Positions 45,398 through 56,399 of a DNA stretch of 64,000 nt are shown here, piece after piece (the stretch's first letter is position 1; every line of letters starts with the position of its first letter). The position numbers were made by a program, and so were the translations under genes. The DNA comes from Hysterangium stoloniferum (taxonomy: Eukaryota; Basidiomycota; Agaricomycetes; Hysterangiales; Hysterangiaceae), in contig WHVD01000149.1 in the NCBI GenBank assembly GCA_015178975.1, positions 124,001 to 188,000 on the forward strand. The letters are read 5' to 3'. The notes below the pieces were generated by a model that worked only from the letters and a program-made list of their open reading frames with translations, made no database searches and was not told the origin of the DNA.

Positions 45398-48300
45398 ATG
45401 TTTGATACCCTTTCAAGCATTCCCCCGAAGTCATTCACTGCTGCAAATAAACAGAGTTTTGCCACTACAGGAGTTGGGGAAATGGTCATCCAGGTCCCAA
45501 ATGGGTTTGATGTATCTATGCTTCGACTTACTGAAGTGCCTTTTTCACCTGAAGTTGGCTACACATTAGTGTCAATTGGCCGTCTTGATGAAAAAGGATT
45601 CTCCTCCACTTTCGGAAATGGTATGTGCACTATCACCGATCCTGATGGTGAAGTCATTGGTCAGGTTCCCAAGACGGCGAAAGGACTTTACAGAGTGGTC
45701 CATGAAACTGGTGGTATTACACATGCTGTAACTGAAACAGAAAGTGTCACTGTCATGGAACTTCATCGTCAGATGGGGCACATTGCACCTGAAGTTGCAC
45801 AGCGACTAGTTAAAAAAGGCCTTGTCAGTGGCCTCAAACTGGATACAACATCAGATGAGCTTACTTTCTGTGAGCCTTGCATCTATTCCAAAGCAACTAG
45901 GAAGCCTATTGCCAAGGCTCACCAAGGGGACCGTGCCACAGAGTTCGCTGGAGAGGTCCATACAGATATTTGGGCTCCTGCACCTGTCGCTACTCTGTGG
46001 GGACGAAGATATTATATATCCTTCACAGATGATAAAACTTGTTTAACACACCTTTACCTTTTAAAGCAGATGTCTGATGCTTTTCCTGCTTACAAGGAGT
46101 ATGAAGTGTGGTGCAATACACAGATGGGAGCCAAGGTGAAAATCCTTCACTCAGATTGAGGTGGCGAGTACCTAGGAAAGGAATTCACACTCCATTTGAA
46201 GAATTCAGGTACAGCACAAAAACTTACAGTTCATGATACCCCCCAGCATAATGGTGTTGCTGAGCATTTGAATCGCACTCTCATAGAGAAGGTTCGTGCC
46301 ATGCTTCATGACAGTGGCTTACCATGTTTTCTCTGGGGAGAAGCTGTCAGTCATGCCGTATTTTTGAAAAACCAAACATCTACCAAGGCCTTGCCTAATG
46401 GTATAACACCACATGAGGCGGCGACAGGAAAGAAACCTGACTTATGGTATTTGCGGGTGTGGGCGAGCAAGGTGTGGGTGCGTCTGGAAACAGGCAATAA
46501 GCTGGGTAACTGTGTAAAAGAAGGCCGTTGGGTTGGCATTGACTCATCCAGTGAGAATGGCTGTTGAGTCTACTGGCCACTTGAGCACAGAGTCACTGTT
46601 GAGCGAAATGTCTATTTTGACCCATCTGCAGCAGCACCGATATCATGTGAGGGGGAGGAAGATGATTTTCAGATTCCAAATGCAATAATATCGACGCCGT
46701 CTGACTCACCAGATCCACCACCCAGTAATACCACCACACCTGCATCTGAACCACCCACAAAGTGTATTCGAAAGCCTAGTCAATGCATTCTGGACATCAT
46801 AAATGGCACTGGGAGAAATACTCACTGGCCTAGTGAACCTACAATCCCACATGGCATCCAACTTCCTCCACAAGTCGAGAATGTTATTTTTGAGGAAGAA
46901 GGAGTAGCAGAACAAATGATGCTTGCAATAGAAGAAGATCTTCTTGAGGCATCTGAAGTCGCAATGGAGATGAATGACGAAATTGCAGAAGCTGAAGCTT
47001 TAGAACCCAGTTCTCTAGCAGAAGCAAAGCGTCGTCCAGACTGGCTACATTGGAAGCTGCTGGTACCTGGGAGCTGACTGACTTACCCTCTGGAGCACAT
47101 CTGGTAGGATCAAAGTGGGTTTTCCATGCCAAGAAAGATGCTGCTGGCCATATTGTACGCCATAAAGCACGTCTCATAGCTCAAGGTTTCTCACAGGTCC
47201 CTGGTGTTGATTATTTCGACACCTATGCCTCAGTCGCCAACCTGTCTTCCATATGAACTGTCCTAGCCCTATCAGCTCATCTCGACCTCGAACTTCATTA
47301 GATTGACATCAAAGGTGCTTACCTGAATGGTACCCTCACTGAAGATGAGGTCCTCTACATGCGTCAACCACCAGGCTTCGAATCGTCCAAACACCCCAAA
47401 AAGGTCTGTCGATTATGTAAAACACTGTATGGCCTAAAACAAAGTGGGAGACGTTGGTATCAGAGGCTAGTCGAAATTCTAGTCGACAAACTAAACTTTG
47501 TACAGTGCAATGTTGACCAAGCCGTATTTTTTTGACGTGGAGACTCAGGTGAACACACAATTGTGGTGGTACATGTGGATGATTGCACTATAGCTGCAAA
47601 ATCCCTTGATCATGTTATTTCCCTCAAGTCGCAAATCAGCAAGTACATTGAGATTACTGATTTGGGTGAACTCCATTGGTTGCTAGGCATTGAGGTCACA
47701 AGAAATCGTGACACACATACTATCTCCCTATCCCAAGCATCCTACATCGACTCTATTCTATGTCATTTTGGTTTTGCAGAACTTAAGCCTGTATCCACTC
47801 CAATGGAGCCGAATGTTCGCCTCCATTCTGGGCAAGCCCCCTCAACTGGCGAAGAGTATGCAATAATGCGTCATGTTCCTTATCGTGAAGCGGTAGGCTC
47901 ACTGATGTATGCCTCTCTTGGCACACGTCCTGACATCTCTTATGCTGTAACCACCGTATCACGATTTTCAAGCAACCCTGGACCAACACACTGGGATGCT
48001 GTTCAACGCATCTATCGTTATCTGTTAGGCTCAAAGCATCTGAAATTGACATATGGGGGAGCTGAGAAAGTGCTGACTGGTTTTGCAGATGCGGATGGAA
48101 GTATGGGTGAAGATCGACGAGTGATATCAGGATATGCCTTCCTCATTGATGGTGGAGCCGTATCGTGGTCCTCAAAGCGTCAAGAAACTGTTTCACTTTT
48201 GACAACAGAGAGCAAGTATGTTGCTGCAACACATGCTGCGAAAGAGGCATTATGGCTCTGTACTTTTATTGGGCAACTTTTCACACCTATCTCTGGTCCA

Positions 48301-48513
48301 ACGACTCTCTTTTCTGATAAACAATCTGCTATTGCACTTGCAAAAGATCATCAATATCATGCTCGCACGAAACACATCGACATCCGTTTTCACTTCATTC
48401 GTTGGGTTATCGAAAATGGTAAACTGCACCTTATCTATTGTCCCACAGCCAACATGGTTTCCGACACTAACCAAAGCCTTGCCTTCACCGAAAGTCAAGC
48501 ATTTCGCTGCTGA
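45398..48513 (+). pseudogene. pol: Copia pol: GAG-pre-integrase, integrase, RT, RNase H
   Basis: The pre-integrase block has ELHRQMGHIAPEVAQRLV and CEPCIYSKATRKPI (45750-45910). Integrase core pieces follow (EVHTDIWAPAPVATLWGRRY; HNGVAEHLNRTLIEKVRAML near 46245-46310). RT runs from VGSKWVFHAKKDAAGHIVRH (47100-47165) to the HVDDCTIAA box (47569). RNase H follows with TGFADADGS, SGYAFLIDGGAVSWSSKRQ and TESKYVA (48070-48230), ending HIDIRFHFIRWVIENGKL (48376-48425). This is the Ty1/Copia order. It is a fossil with several breaks. Confidence 0.92.
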
Positions 48514-48542
48514 ACTAGGACTGCGCTCAACTTGAGGGGGAG

Positions 48543-48842
48543 TGTTGGAAATACAAGTGTGACACAGTCTATTGACCTTTTGTTTCCGATTGTTCCAAAT
48601 TGACACAATTGTTATATAAATTCGTCCAACCCCTTTTGTTTAGTGTCTCATCACACTAACCTTGTTTCACATAGCATTTTCAACAACACGTTTGTTATTG
48701 ATCTACTTATTTGTACGTGAAAAGACTACATTTCGTATTTAGTCTTTGAGCTAGGTGCATATCACCTCAGACGTTTGCATACTATTTGCGCACGACTGAG
48801 TGTAACTGTCTCGTTACAGGTTATCGTGCTTAAAGTCTTTTA
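48543..48842 (+). repeat. 3' LTR of the Copia element (300 bp)
   Basis: Starts TGTTGGAAATACAAG after the purine tract; it is followed by the target duplication AGGCT. It lacks the roughly 110-bp segment present in the 5' LTR. Confidence 0.92.
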
Positions 48843-48847
48843 AGGCT

Positions 48848-49199
48848 AAGAGTAGATGACGTTGAAGGTTGAGATGGTGTGAAGGCTTCGTTGTGAGGTG
48901 ACACGGCCATGTGTCCACATGTGTCCACAAGTTTTGGAGGTCAGTCCTTTACTCTGTTTCGTACTTGACTGTCGACCTCACACCATCTCCTTGTTGTTGG
49001 AGGGACTGGGTAAGATATTCTAGCACTGACTCTACACAGCACCATGGGATGGTCCTTTGAAAGTAGGCCCACGGCCCCAATCACTCGTCACTTGGAGGGT
49101 ATCTCCCCAGTGACTCAAATCTGTGCCCTTATGTTGCCTTGCTCTGCAGCACCCTCTGTTTCCATTGGCCCAGTCGCCTTTCAAACCCTAGCATGCGCG
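48848..49199. other. Non-coding cassette sequence between Copia and the second minisatellite
   Basis: No coding similarity. A 12-bp inverted repeat GAGATGGTGTGA (48871-48882) / TCACACCATCTC (48978-48989) is present. Before the Copia insertion this joined directly to 43044. Confidence 0.4.
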
Positions 49200-49910
49200 A
49201 TGCACCGCACAGCGCACCCTTGAACCGCGCCAATGGACTGCACTTACACACCTGTACTTTGTGCACTCGCACAGCACGCCCTCGAACCGCACCCATGCAG
49301 TGTGGTTGCGTACTCTCAAACCACACCCGTCCCTATGCACCCACACACAGCACACCCATGTCCATGCACTGTGCGCATGCACCACGTCCACGCGCCGTGC
49401 GCACACACTTGTGCAGTCATGCACCCATACGGCGTACCCTCATGCACCCATGCGACGTGCTGGCACGCTCACGCAGCGTGTTTGCGCACCCACATCTACA
49501 CCCCACATGCACGCCCCCCATCCACACCCCACGCACGTGCACCACAATCTACGCGCTGTGCACACGCACCACATCCACGTAGCGCACATCCGCACCCGCA
49601 CCGTGCACTTGTGCACTTGCAGTTGTGTGCACTCGTGCAGCGCTTGTGTAGTGCGGTTGCGCGCACTTGTGCAGCACCGTTGTGTGTACTTGTGCAGCGC
49701 AGTTGCGCACACTCGTGCAGCGCAATTGTGTGCACTCGTGTAGCGCAGTTGTGTGCGGTTGTGCGTACTCTCAAACTGCACCCACCACCATGCGTCGTAC
49801 CTATACGCCGCACACCTAATCCATACACCAGCACCCATATGCCTGTACCATATGCCCACACCCACACTCCCACACAGTCGCACCTATGCGCTCATGCACT
49901 GCACCCAGCT
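49200..49910. repeat. Minisatellite built on GCACTCGTGCAGCGC units
   Basis: The first half is a loose array of CACGCA/CACCCA-rich units. The second half (about 49610-49760) is more regular, with units of about 25 bp (TGTGCACTCGTGCAGCGCAGT type). Frames on both strands are open without stop codons across much of it, which is compositional. Confidence 0.82.
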
Positions 49911-51440
49911 CTCGACTGTTCCATCAGCGAGACTGGTGATGCAGATGTTAGTGTGCTCTTGCAGGCCATAGGTGACGATCCCATATGCGCCCTCTCCTAT
50001 ACCCCCTATACTGCCCCCCTGTTGCGATATCATTGTTCCAGAATGATCTCGCAATATAACGATTGTCCCCCATGTGATGTAATTTTCAAGGGAGCGTCCG
50101 GGGTCAAATGGGAATGTATTCGTCCTTCGCTTGGTCCATCGAGAGGTATCCTTCGCGGTGTGTCCATGACTGCCTTCCATTTGCAGAAACTTTGTCAGTG
50201 CCCCCCATTCTGGAACTAGGGGTTTATGTCGATGAATTCCCAGTGGTGTCTCCATGGGAAGACGTTTGTCGAGCTCTGTGAGGTGGGATAGCTTTACCAT
50301 TGGTGAGTCCTGTTCCGAGCCTTTTCTATTGTCAGAACCATCGTCTGATTTCTGCCCCCCAGTTTCCAACCCTTTACCACAGTCCCAATCATTCAAGCTA
50401 TCGGACGACTTATTGGAGGGTCCACTCGGTGGAGTAAATGGGATAGGATGGATAGGTGATGGATGGCGAGATTCGTCAGGACACTGCAAATCTCGACCTG
50501 AGAATGATGGGGAACTGGAGATGACTTTGACTGTGATCTTTTCCATAGGCACATTCGAGGAAGACAACTGTCCTTTTTTGTCAGTTGATCTGGCATGGAT
50601 CCCAGGACATTCTTCATGAAAGGGGCTAGAGCTGGAGAATGAAGATGTTTGTTCTGGCTCATCAAATCCACTGAGCAATTCTGCCATCATCTTGTTACAT
50701 CTCTCCAGGTTATGCATCAATTTTGACCTGAGAGTAAAGTAGGCGAAACACACATTCGAGGGTTTACTGTATATGGATTCCTTCAACATTTGAATGTATA
50801 TGAAATCTGTATTGACCCTTGGCACGATGTGGTCCCCTCTGAGCAATACATGCATAATCTGTAGCAAATCATCATGCACACAAAGTAAATTGGAGAGCAG
50901 AATGAACAATTCCATCTTGATACCCGCTATTCCCTTTTCTCAGAAAAGCATTACTTCATTTGACCACCTTGGGATTAACTTTGTTACCTCATTGAGAGTT
51001 CCAGGCCAAGTGAATAAGTCCTGTGCCGATATGATGCCATGGTACCTTCCTAGCCAGATGGCTATTCTCGTAGGCATGGATGGGTACTTTGTCTTCTAAT
51101 CCTTTGTGGCAATGACAACCTTATCCCTCGAAACTCGAGAAGCATAATAGGAGCTCCACTTCACATTGACAGGCTCTGAATAAAGTAGTTGGCCATGATG
51201 CTCGAGCATAACTTGTCTCGGCGGGAAGACCAGGGTATCCTTCATGAAGATGCGAGCATTTTGCCTTTCCAAGGGACTCAACTGCTCGAAGTTCGAGTTA
51301 CCTTCCATTTGACCAGATTCACAACGCTCAGCGTGCGAGGAGTTCCAGACAGCCTTTTGCGAAGTTGCGAATGTTGACACCTCGCAGCTGTATAGTTAGA
51401 ATTTCGTATTTAAATATAAAAAGAGATTTTCTTTGTAGGG
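49911..51440 (-). pseudogene. gag: Element A2 gag (N-terminal half)
   Basis: Minus-strand start near 51380. The reading has FPPRQVMLEHHGQLLYSEPV (51190-51260), then ELFILLSNLLCVHDDLLQIM, LLRGDHIVPRVNTDFIYIQM and VCFAYFTLRSKL, which parallel element B gag (VFSLFLEALRTHDDALQIL, FAYFTLRGRLK). Beyond about 50200 the similarity stops and a C-rich repeat follows; the capsid domain and zinc knuckle are not found. About two breaks. Confidence 0.82.
49993..50054. repeat. Right copy of the 60-bp direct repeat with hairpin
   Basis: CTCCTATACCCCCTATACTG, then a hairpin at 50022-50054 with a 13-bp stem (one mismatch) and a 7-nt loop (GTTCCAG). It is the partner of 41131-41191. On the minus strand the C-rich part is a run of G tracts that could form a quadruplex. 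Confidence 0.7.
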
Positions 51441-51467
51441 AAAGTACGGTCCGGCCCAGATCACCAC

Positions 51468-51942
51468 TGTGAAGAGTGGCGGAAGTTCTGACCATTCTAT
51501 ATACGAAGAAATGAGTAGAAAGGAAGAATATTGACCTATTCGGTGCAATATAAGAGAAAGTGAGAGAAAGAGCATGAGATGACGAAGGAGTCAACGAGTA
51601 TGATGGTTCGAGTGGAGGCCTCGACTGTTATAGTTCGAGGCCAGAAGTGTTCAGTAGTTCAGATAATGCTACCTATATGGTAGCTGACACGTTACCCTGA
51701 TCACCGCTCGTAGTAGACCTAGTTTGTGTCTTACGAGTGGTGGTTCTTGGGTTAAAGTGTGTCTGAGTTCTAATTGGTGCTGAGTGCACCCACAAGTATA
51801 CACAATGCTTCGAACTAATGAAATATGCAATATTCGAAGAATATGAAAGATAGAAAAATATGAATAGAATATGTAAAATATAAATAAAATAAAAAGGAGT
51901 GTTTTACCACAATGAAACTGTGGTAAAAGCATACTCCTCACA
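51468..51942 (-). repeat. 5' LTR of element A2, family A (475 bp)
   Basis: From TGTGAAGAGTGGCGG to CATACTCCTCACA. On its left, reading the minus strand onward, is TGGTGATCTGGGCCGGACCG, the primer-binding-like site. The right target duplication GTGAG is at 51943-51947. Confidence 0.95.
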
Positions 51943-51947
51943 GTGAG

Positions 51948-54236
51948 AAAGATGGCCTTTTCCGCTGGTTTGTTCTCCCATAATGTCTCGTCGTCATTCT
52001 GGTTGTAAGAATCCACTATGATTGGTAAGAGGTCGTCTCTCGCGGGGCTAGCACAGTTAGGTACTTGAGGAAGTCTAGACAGTGGGTCAACATTGCTGTG
52101 TATCCATCCCACTCTATGTAGGATTTCCAGACCGGGGTATGCAGTGTATACTGCCCCCCATGTGGCCAGTCGACGATTAGTATTCTTGTAAGATCTGGCC
52201 CATTGTAATGCCACATGGTCAGTGATCAAAAGGATATGTTCTCCCTCGATAAAGGGCTGGAAATGGACTAATCCTTCTTTAGCAGCTAATGCTTCTCGCT
52301 CTGTGGCTGAATAGTTACATTCTGCTTTCTTGAGCGTACGACTCCAATAGGCGATAACGTGTTCGACCGTGACACTGGTGTCATCAAAATCTGTGGCCCA
52401 GGAATCCATCCAGGTGAATTCCGGCTCCTTGGTTTTATAATGAGTAACAAAAATGGGCACATCTCGTGATTGATCGAAGGCTGCTCTTGCTTGGGCATAA
52501 ATTTTCATATCTTTTAGGTCCTTAAGTGTCATTTTCTGTATTTGTTGGAGACAACATCCTAGCGCGAAGTCTGAAGCATTTGTGTATAACTGAAAAGGCA
52601 TACCGCTCGTGGGGTGTCCGAGTACTGGAGCTGAGCTCAATGCAACCTTGATGTCTTCAAAAGCTCAGGCGTGTTCAGAATTCCAATTCCAACGAACTCC
52701 TTTCTTTAAGAGGTTGAAAAGTGGAGCAACCGTCCAGGAGTAAAATGGTATGTAAGCAGAGAAGTACAGAACCATCCCTAGAAAATGTTGAAGATCTGCT
52801 ATCTTAGGTGTAGCTAATTCTAACCTTTTCTTGATGGGTCGAAAAGCTGAGTCTAGACACCTTATGTCCTAGTAGTAGAATTGAATTATACCCCACATAG
52901 CACGTTTTAGGCGAGAGAGTGATTCCCACTGCAATTATAGCTGGTAGAACCTGGTCTAAATGCTCTAGATGATCGTCCCATGTCTTAGAAAAGATCACGA
53001 TGTCGTCAATATAAACTAGGCAGAATATCCATAAGTAAGGTGCAAGTACAGTTTGCATAACCCTTTGGAATATAGAAGGTCCATTACGAAGTCCAAAGGG
53101 CATTCTCCTGAATTGCCACAGTCCTCAATGGGATCTGAAGGCGGTCTTCAGCTTGTCTTCCTCTAACATTTCAAGTTGGGTAAAACCGGCTAGTGCATCG
53201 AAGGAAGATAAGATGTTGGATCCTGAGAGCGCTTGCATGATTTCCAACTGGCGTGGCAGTGGAAATTCGTCAGGAACTGTTAGACTGTTCAACTTTCTAT
53301 AGTCAATCACTACTTGTGGTTTCCCGTTGTGATAGACAACAAAGGCTGGTGCCCCCAAGGACTCTTGGACGGTTCGATTACCCCCTGTTGGAACCAAGTA
53401 TCCATTTGTTCATCGATGACTTTCCTATTAGCTGGGGAGGTTGGAAACATTGACATTGAAATAGGTTGCATGCCCTCTTTCAATGGGATGTTGACCTTGA
53501 CATCTACTTGTCCTAAATGCCCGTCTACTCCAAAGGCTAGGATGTTCTTAGTTAATACCGACTCCAAGTGGGAGGAGACGTCGGTAGGGATGTCAGGTCC
53601 TAAGTTAACCAGCTTATGCAGATCTTCCGCATGAAATGTTTCCGTGGTGGCAACCTCTGACGTTTTAGGGCCTGCCGGGTCGAAATCGTCTGTGAGTTCC
53701 CATTCTGGGGGCAGTTTGGAAGATGGAGGATTAAGGACATGCTCCTCTTCTATTCTTGATAGACTTTTGATGAGGTGGGCAATCTTGGTTGCCGTTGACT
53801 GCACTGATGCCTTCTCAGTCAAAGATCTAGGCGTTTGGGCCTATTTGTTCATGTCGTGAATTAATCCAACGGTTTCCCCTTGTCTAATGATTATTGGCGT
53901 CAGAGAGGGATTAGGGAGAGGTATCGTGGCACATTCCCTAGAGATGGCAGTGGTGGGAGCAGCTAGTATACTCCCATCATCATTCTGCAAGACAACTCCC
54001 TCAACTATCCATTGGTCACCAATAAGATCTCCCACAAAGATTGGTACTAATCGAGCCGATTCCAGTTCTATGGTACAATCCTGCAGGGCCCGTGCGACTC
54101 TTTCAGTACACACTCCTTTGTCTGGTTTGGAAGTCAATTCAGGTGAGTCATTGGCTAGTTCCTCAAGGGGGATCTTGCTAATCGAGAAGGCTAAAGGCTG
54201 TGGCTCCTTGGAAAAATGGGCTGGGATAGATCCCGC
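51948..54236 (-). pseudogene. pol: Element X pol: linker, RT and RNase H
   Basis: Minus-strand motifs: linker PDKGVCTERVARALQDC (54080-54135), DDFDPAGPK and EDLHKLVNLGPDIPTDV (53580-53690), EQMDTWFQQGVIEPSKSPWG (53350-53415), SFDALAGFTQLEMLEEDKLK near 53150-53210, MPFGLRNGPSIFQ and VYIDDIVIFSKTWDDHL (52970-53103), and RNase H LYTNASDFALGCCLQQ and TDHVALQWARSYKNTNRR (52160-52600). It ends NVDPLSRLPQV before element A2. About four breaks. Confidence 0.9.
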
Positions 54237-55590
54237 TGTGAAGAGTGGTAGAAGTTCTAACCGTTCTATATACGAAGAATATCGACCGTTGAAGTACGAT
54301 ACCACGATGTATTGACTGTCTAAGTCTAATACGGACTGAACACGTATTGACTACTTAGTTCAATACGGTAGAGAGAAGTAGCTATCTAAAGTAAGGTAGA
54401 TAGCTAGAATGAATAAGCAGAATCAACTGGTTAAGTGCGATTCTGGACAACTGCTCAAGTGCAAGTAGAGTAGTGTTACGACCGTGTCGCAACCCTATCG
54501 GCCCCGAGGTTATCGCCACTTGTCAACGTTTCAAGTCATCCTCTCGGAAACCATCGGCACCGAAGCTGACGAATGTTTCGCGAAGATCAAACTCCATTTA
54601 CGCCCACGTCAAAATAACTCGTATTGTCTGGTCAAACTTTGATACGTCCCCTTTATTATGTTGATCCGTTCAATCTTATGTTTCGCATATGTCTATCTAT
54701 ATTTGTAGTCCTTGAACCATTTCCTTTTATCGTAATCCTGCTCTCGGTTATCATCGGCCTCCAAACTAATCATAAACTTCCCGTTCCTAGTCAAGCTTAT
54801 TGTTAATACCGTGTTCCGCCCTTCTCCCCATTAGTATTTTCCAGACACCTGTTACTTGTATATGAACCCGCTGTAATTGTAGTTACTAGGCAATCAGAAT
54901 ATCGACTCAGAATACCCTCATACGTCTGTAGCAGTCTCATACTAGAAGAACCCCCTTCCGCCTTCGCGTGCGCTCGCCCATTCTCGGCCCGATCCCTTGG
55001 CCCGACACTTGACCTGTCCTTCGGTTCCGATCGGTATCTCACCGAAAGGTCCTTCTCAGGATATAGTCTTCGCCTGTCCGAAATTTAAGGACAACCTACG
55101 GATATTTGCGAGGGCGCAGCACATAAGCTGAAGCCAAGTCCTTCCGATCGGTCCCCGTCGGCCACCGACATTAGTCAGTTTCCAGTTCTTAACAAGTAGT
55201 TAGAGAGTCGAATAATAGAGTAGCGTGGATGTAGTCCACGCGAGTTGAGATAAGGATTGAGTTTCAACTGATACAGTTCGAAACTCAGTTTGAATGATTA
55301 GCTAAAGCCCGTCTGTGACGGTCGAGACGATACACCAATCACAACTTACAGGACACTAATGGGTGTCTGGGTAAGTCATGGTTGCGGTGTAAAAAGTGTC
55401 TGAGTTCTAAACTACGGGCGCTAGAATACATAAGTCCGCGTGTGTGCCCACAAGAGTCGATGTACCGCATACATAGGTCGTCGAACTAATTATAGATATA
55501 ATAAAAGAGAGAAAATAGAAATAATAAAGGAAATATAGTAAGAGCTCATCCGACTATATTTCCTGAGTGTATTTCGCCATACCTCTCACA
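54237..55590 (-). repeat. Solo LTR, family C (about 628 bp net), TSD CCCGC
   Basis: Reverse orientation from TGTGAAGAGTGGTAG to CCATACCTCTCACA, with CCCGC at 54232-54236 and 55591-55595. It sits in the protease linker of element X, whose reading resumes on each side. It contains a complete family-G LTR. Confidence 0.94.
54474..55194 (+). repeat. Solo LTR, family G (721 bp), nested, TSD AGTAG
   Basis: From TGTTACGACCGTGTCGC to CAGTTCTTAACA, flanked by AGTAG at 54469-54473 and 55195-55199. It lies inside the family-C LTR and points the opposite way. Confidence 0.95.
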
Positions 55591-55595
55591 CCCGC

Positions 55596-56350
55596 TCTCC
55601 CTGGCAAAATCAATCTAGAGTCCAGTGGTTGGTCTCGCAGTGTCCTGATCTCATAGTTCATGTGAAAGTCTTCTCCAAGAAGAATCGGGACAGTCATACC
55701 TCGGACAATGTACATTTCGGCGGTAAATTTAAGGAGCATACCGGTGTCATCCTCGAGATAAATGGGGACGTTGACATATCCTAATACTTTGGCATTACCG
55801 GTAAGTTGTACGAGGCACAGCTTGAGTCCTTGCTTGAGCTTGGCGTGGTCCTCTAGTTCCTTATAGAAGTCCTCCGAAATTAAGGAGAGGTCGGCCCCAG
55901 CATCCAGCCTGATTTTGATAGGATTTGAGGTTTCTGAGTTCCCTACGCATCCGTAGATGTGTAATGCTGAAATCCCGATACTGGAATATCCACCCGGAGG
56001 GTCCCTTCTGTGATAGATAATAGTCGAATCCTCCTCCATAAGCCAACTGGATTGAGGGTATTGAACTCTAGGTCTTTTGCTTTCTTTTCTTGTAGCCAGT
56101 TTGACGTTCCTCCTGATGCGTCTACCATTAGGTACCTTGGGAGTAGCATTCAAAATAGAGTCGTCTGCTTCAGAGTCTGACTCATCAGAAGGAATTAAGT
56201 TGGGTAATTGTCCTGGGTCAAAGGGGAAGCTCTCCTTCTCCGATCCCTCTGACTCAGAGGGGTCTTCTATAACATAGGTCTGACTTATTTCCTTAGATCG
56301 GTTTGCAAATGCTTCCTTGTCGATGATTTCCTCAATGGTGGGAGGTTCAG
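55596..56350 (-). pseudogene. pol: Element X protease
   Basis: A minus-strand open stretch of about 200 residues with IKIRLDAGADLSLISEDFY (55860-55920), QGLKLCLVQLTGNAKVLGYV and MTVPILLGEDFHMNYEI (55650-55705). It is the retropepsin of the same family as the fragments at 1-360 and 31370. The acidic region upstream (about 56160-56350) joins it to gag. Confidence 0.88.
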
Positions 56351-56399
56351 GTCGCGATAAAACTCTCGTCTCAGTGAGACCTTTCCAGTTCTGACGATG

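Larger units (their letters stand above)
43045..48842 (+). mobile_element. Ty1/Copia element inserted in A2, TSD AGGCT
   Basis: The 5' LTR 43045-43454 and 3' LTR 48543-48842 are flanked by AGGCT at 43040-43044 and 48843-48847. The order is gag, zinc knuckle, GAG-pre-integrase, integrase, RT, RNase H, that is integrase before RT as in Copia. A purine tract TGAGGGGGAG precedes the 3' LTR. It is split by a solo family-C LTR in gag and has about six further breaks. Confidence 0.94.
40111..51942 (-). mobile_element. Element A2: family-A LTR element with little or no pol, TSD GTGAG
   Basis: Two family-A LTRs (40111-40584 and 51468-51942) in the same minus orientation are flanked by GTGAG at 40106-40110 and 51943-51947. 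Next to the 5' LTR are a primer site and gag N-terminus (49950-51440); next to the 3' LTR are the polypurine tract and the end of ORF3 (40585-41190). Between them, where pol should lie, are repeat blocks and minisatellites plus a later Copia insertion (43045-48842). Without Copia the element is about 6.0 kb. The LTRs differ at about nine positions by eye (about 1.9%), so it is somewhat younger than element B. It is non-autonomous as it stands. Confidence 0.9.

Noticed and set aside
48871-48989. 12-bp inverted repeat as terminal inverted repeats of a MITE
   Set aside because: Only 95 bp lie between the arms, no flanking duplication is visible, and no second copy is in the window.
49233-50219. 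328-codon plus-strand open frame
   Set aside because: The first two thirds are minisatellite translation (His/Thr/Ala/Cys-rich) and the rest is antisense to the A2 gag.
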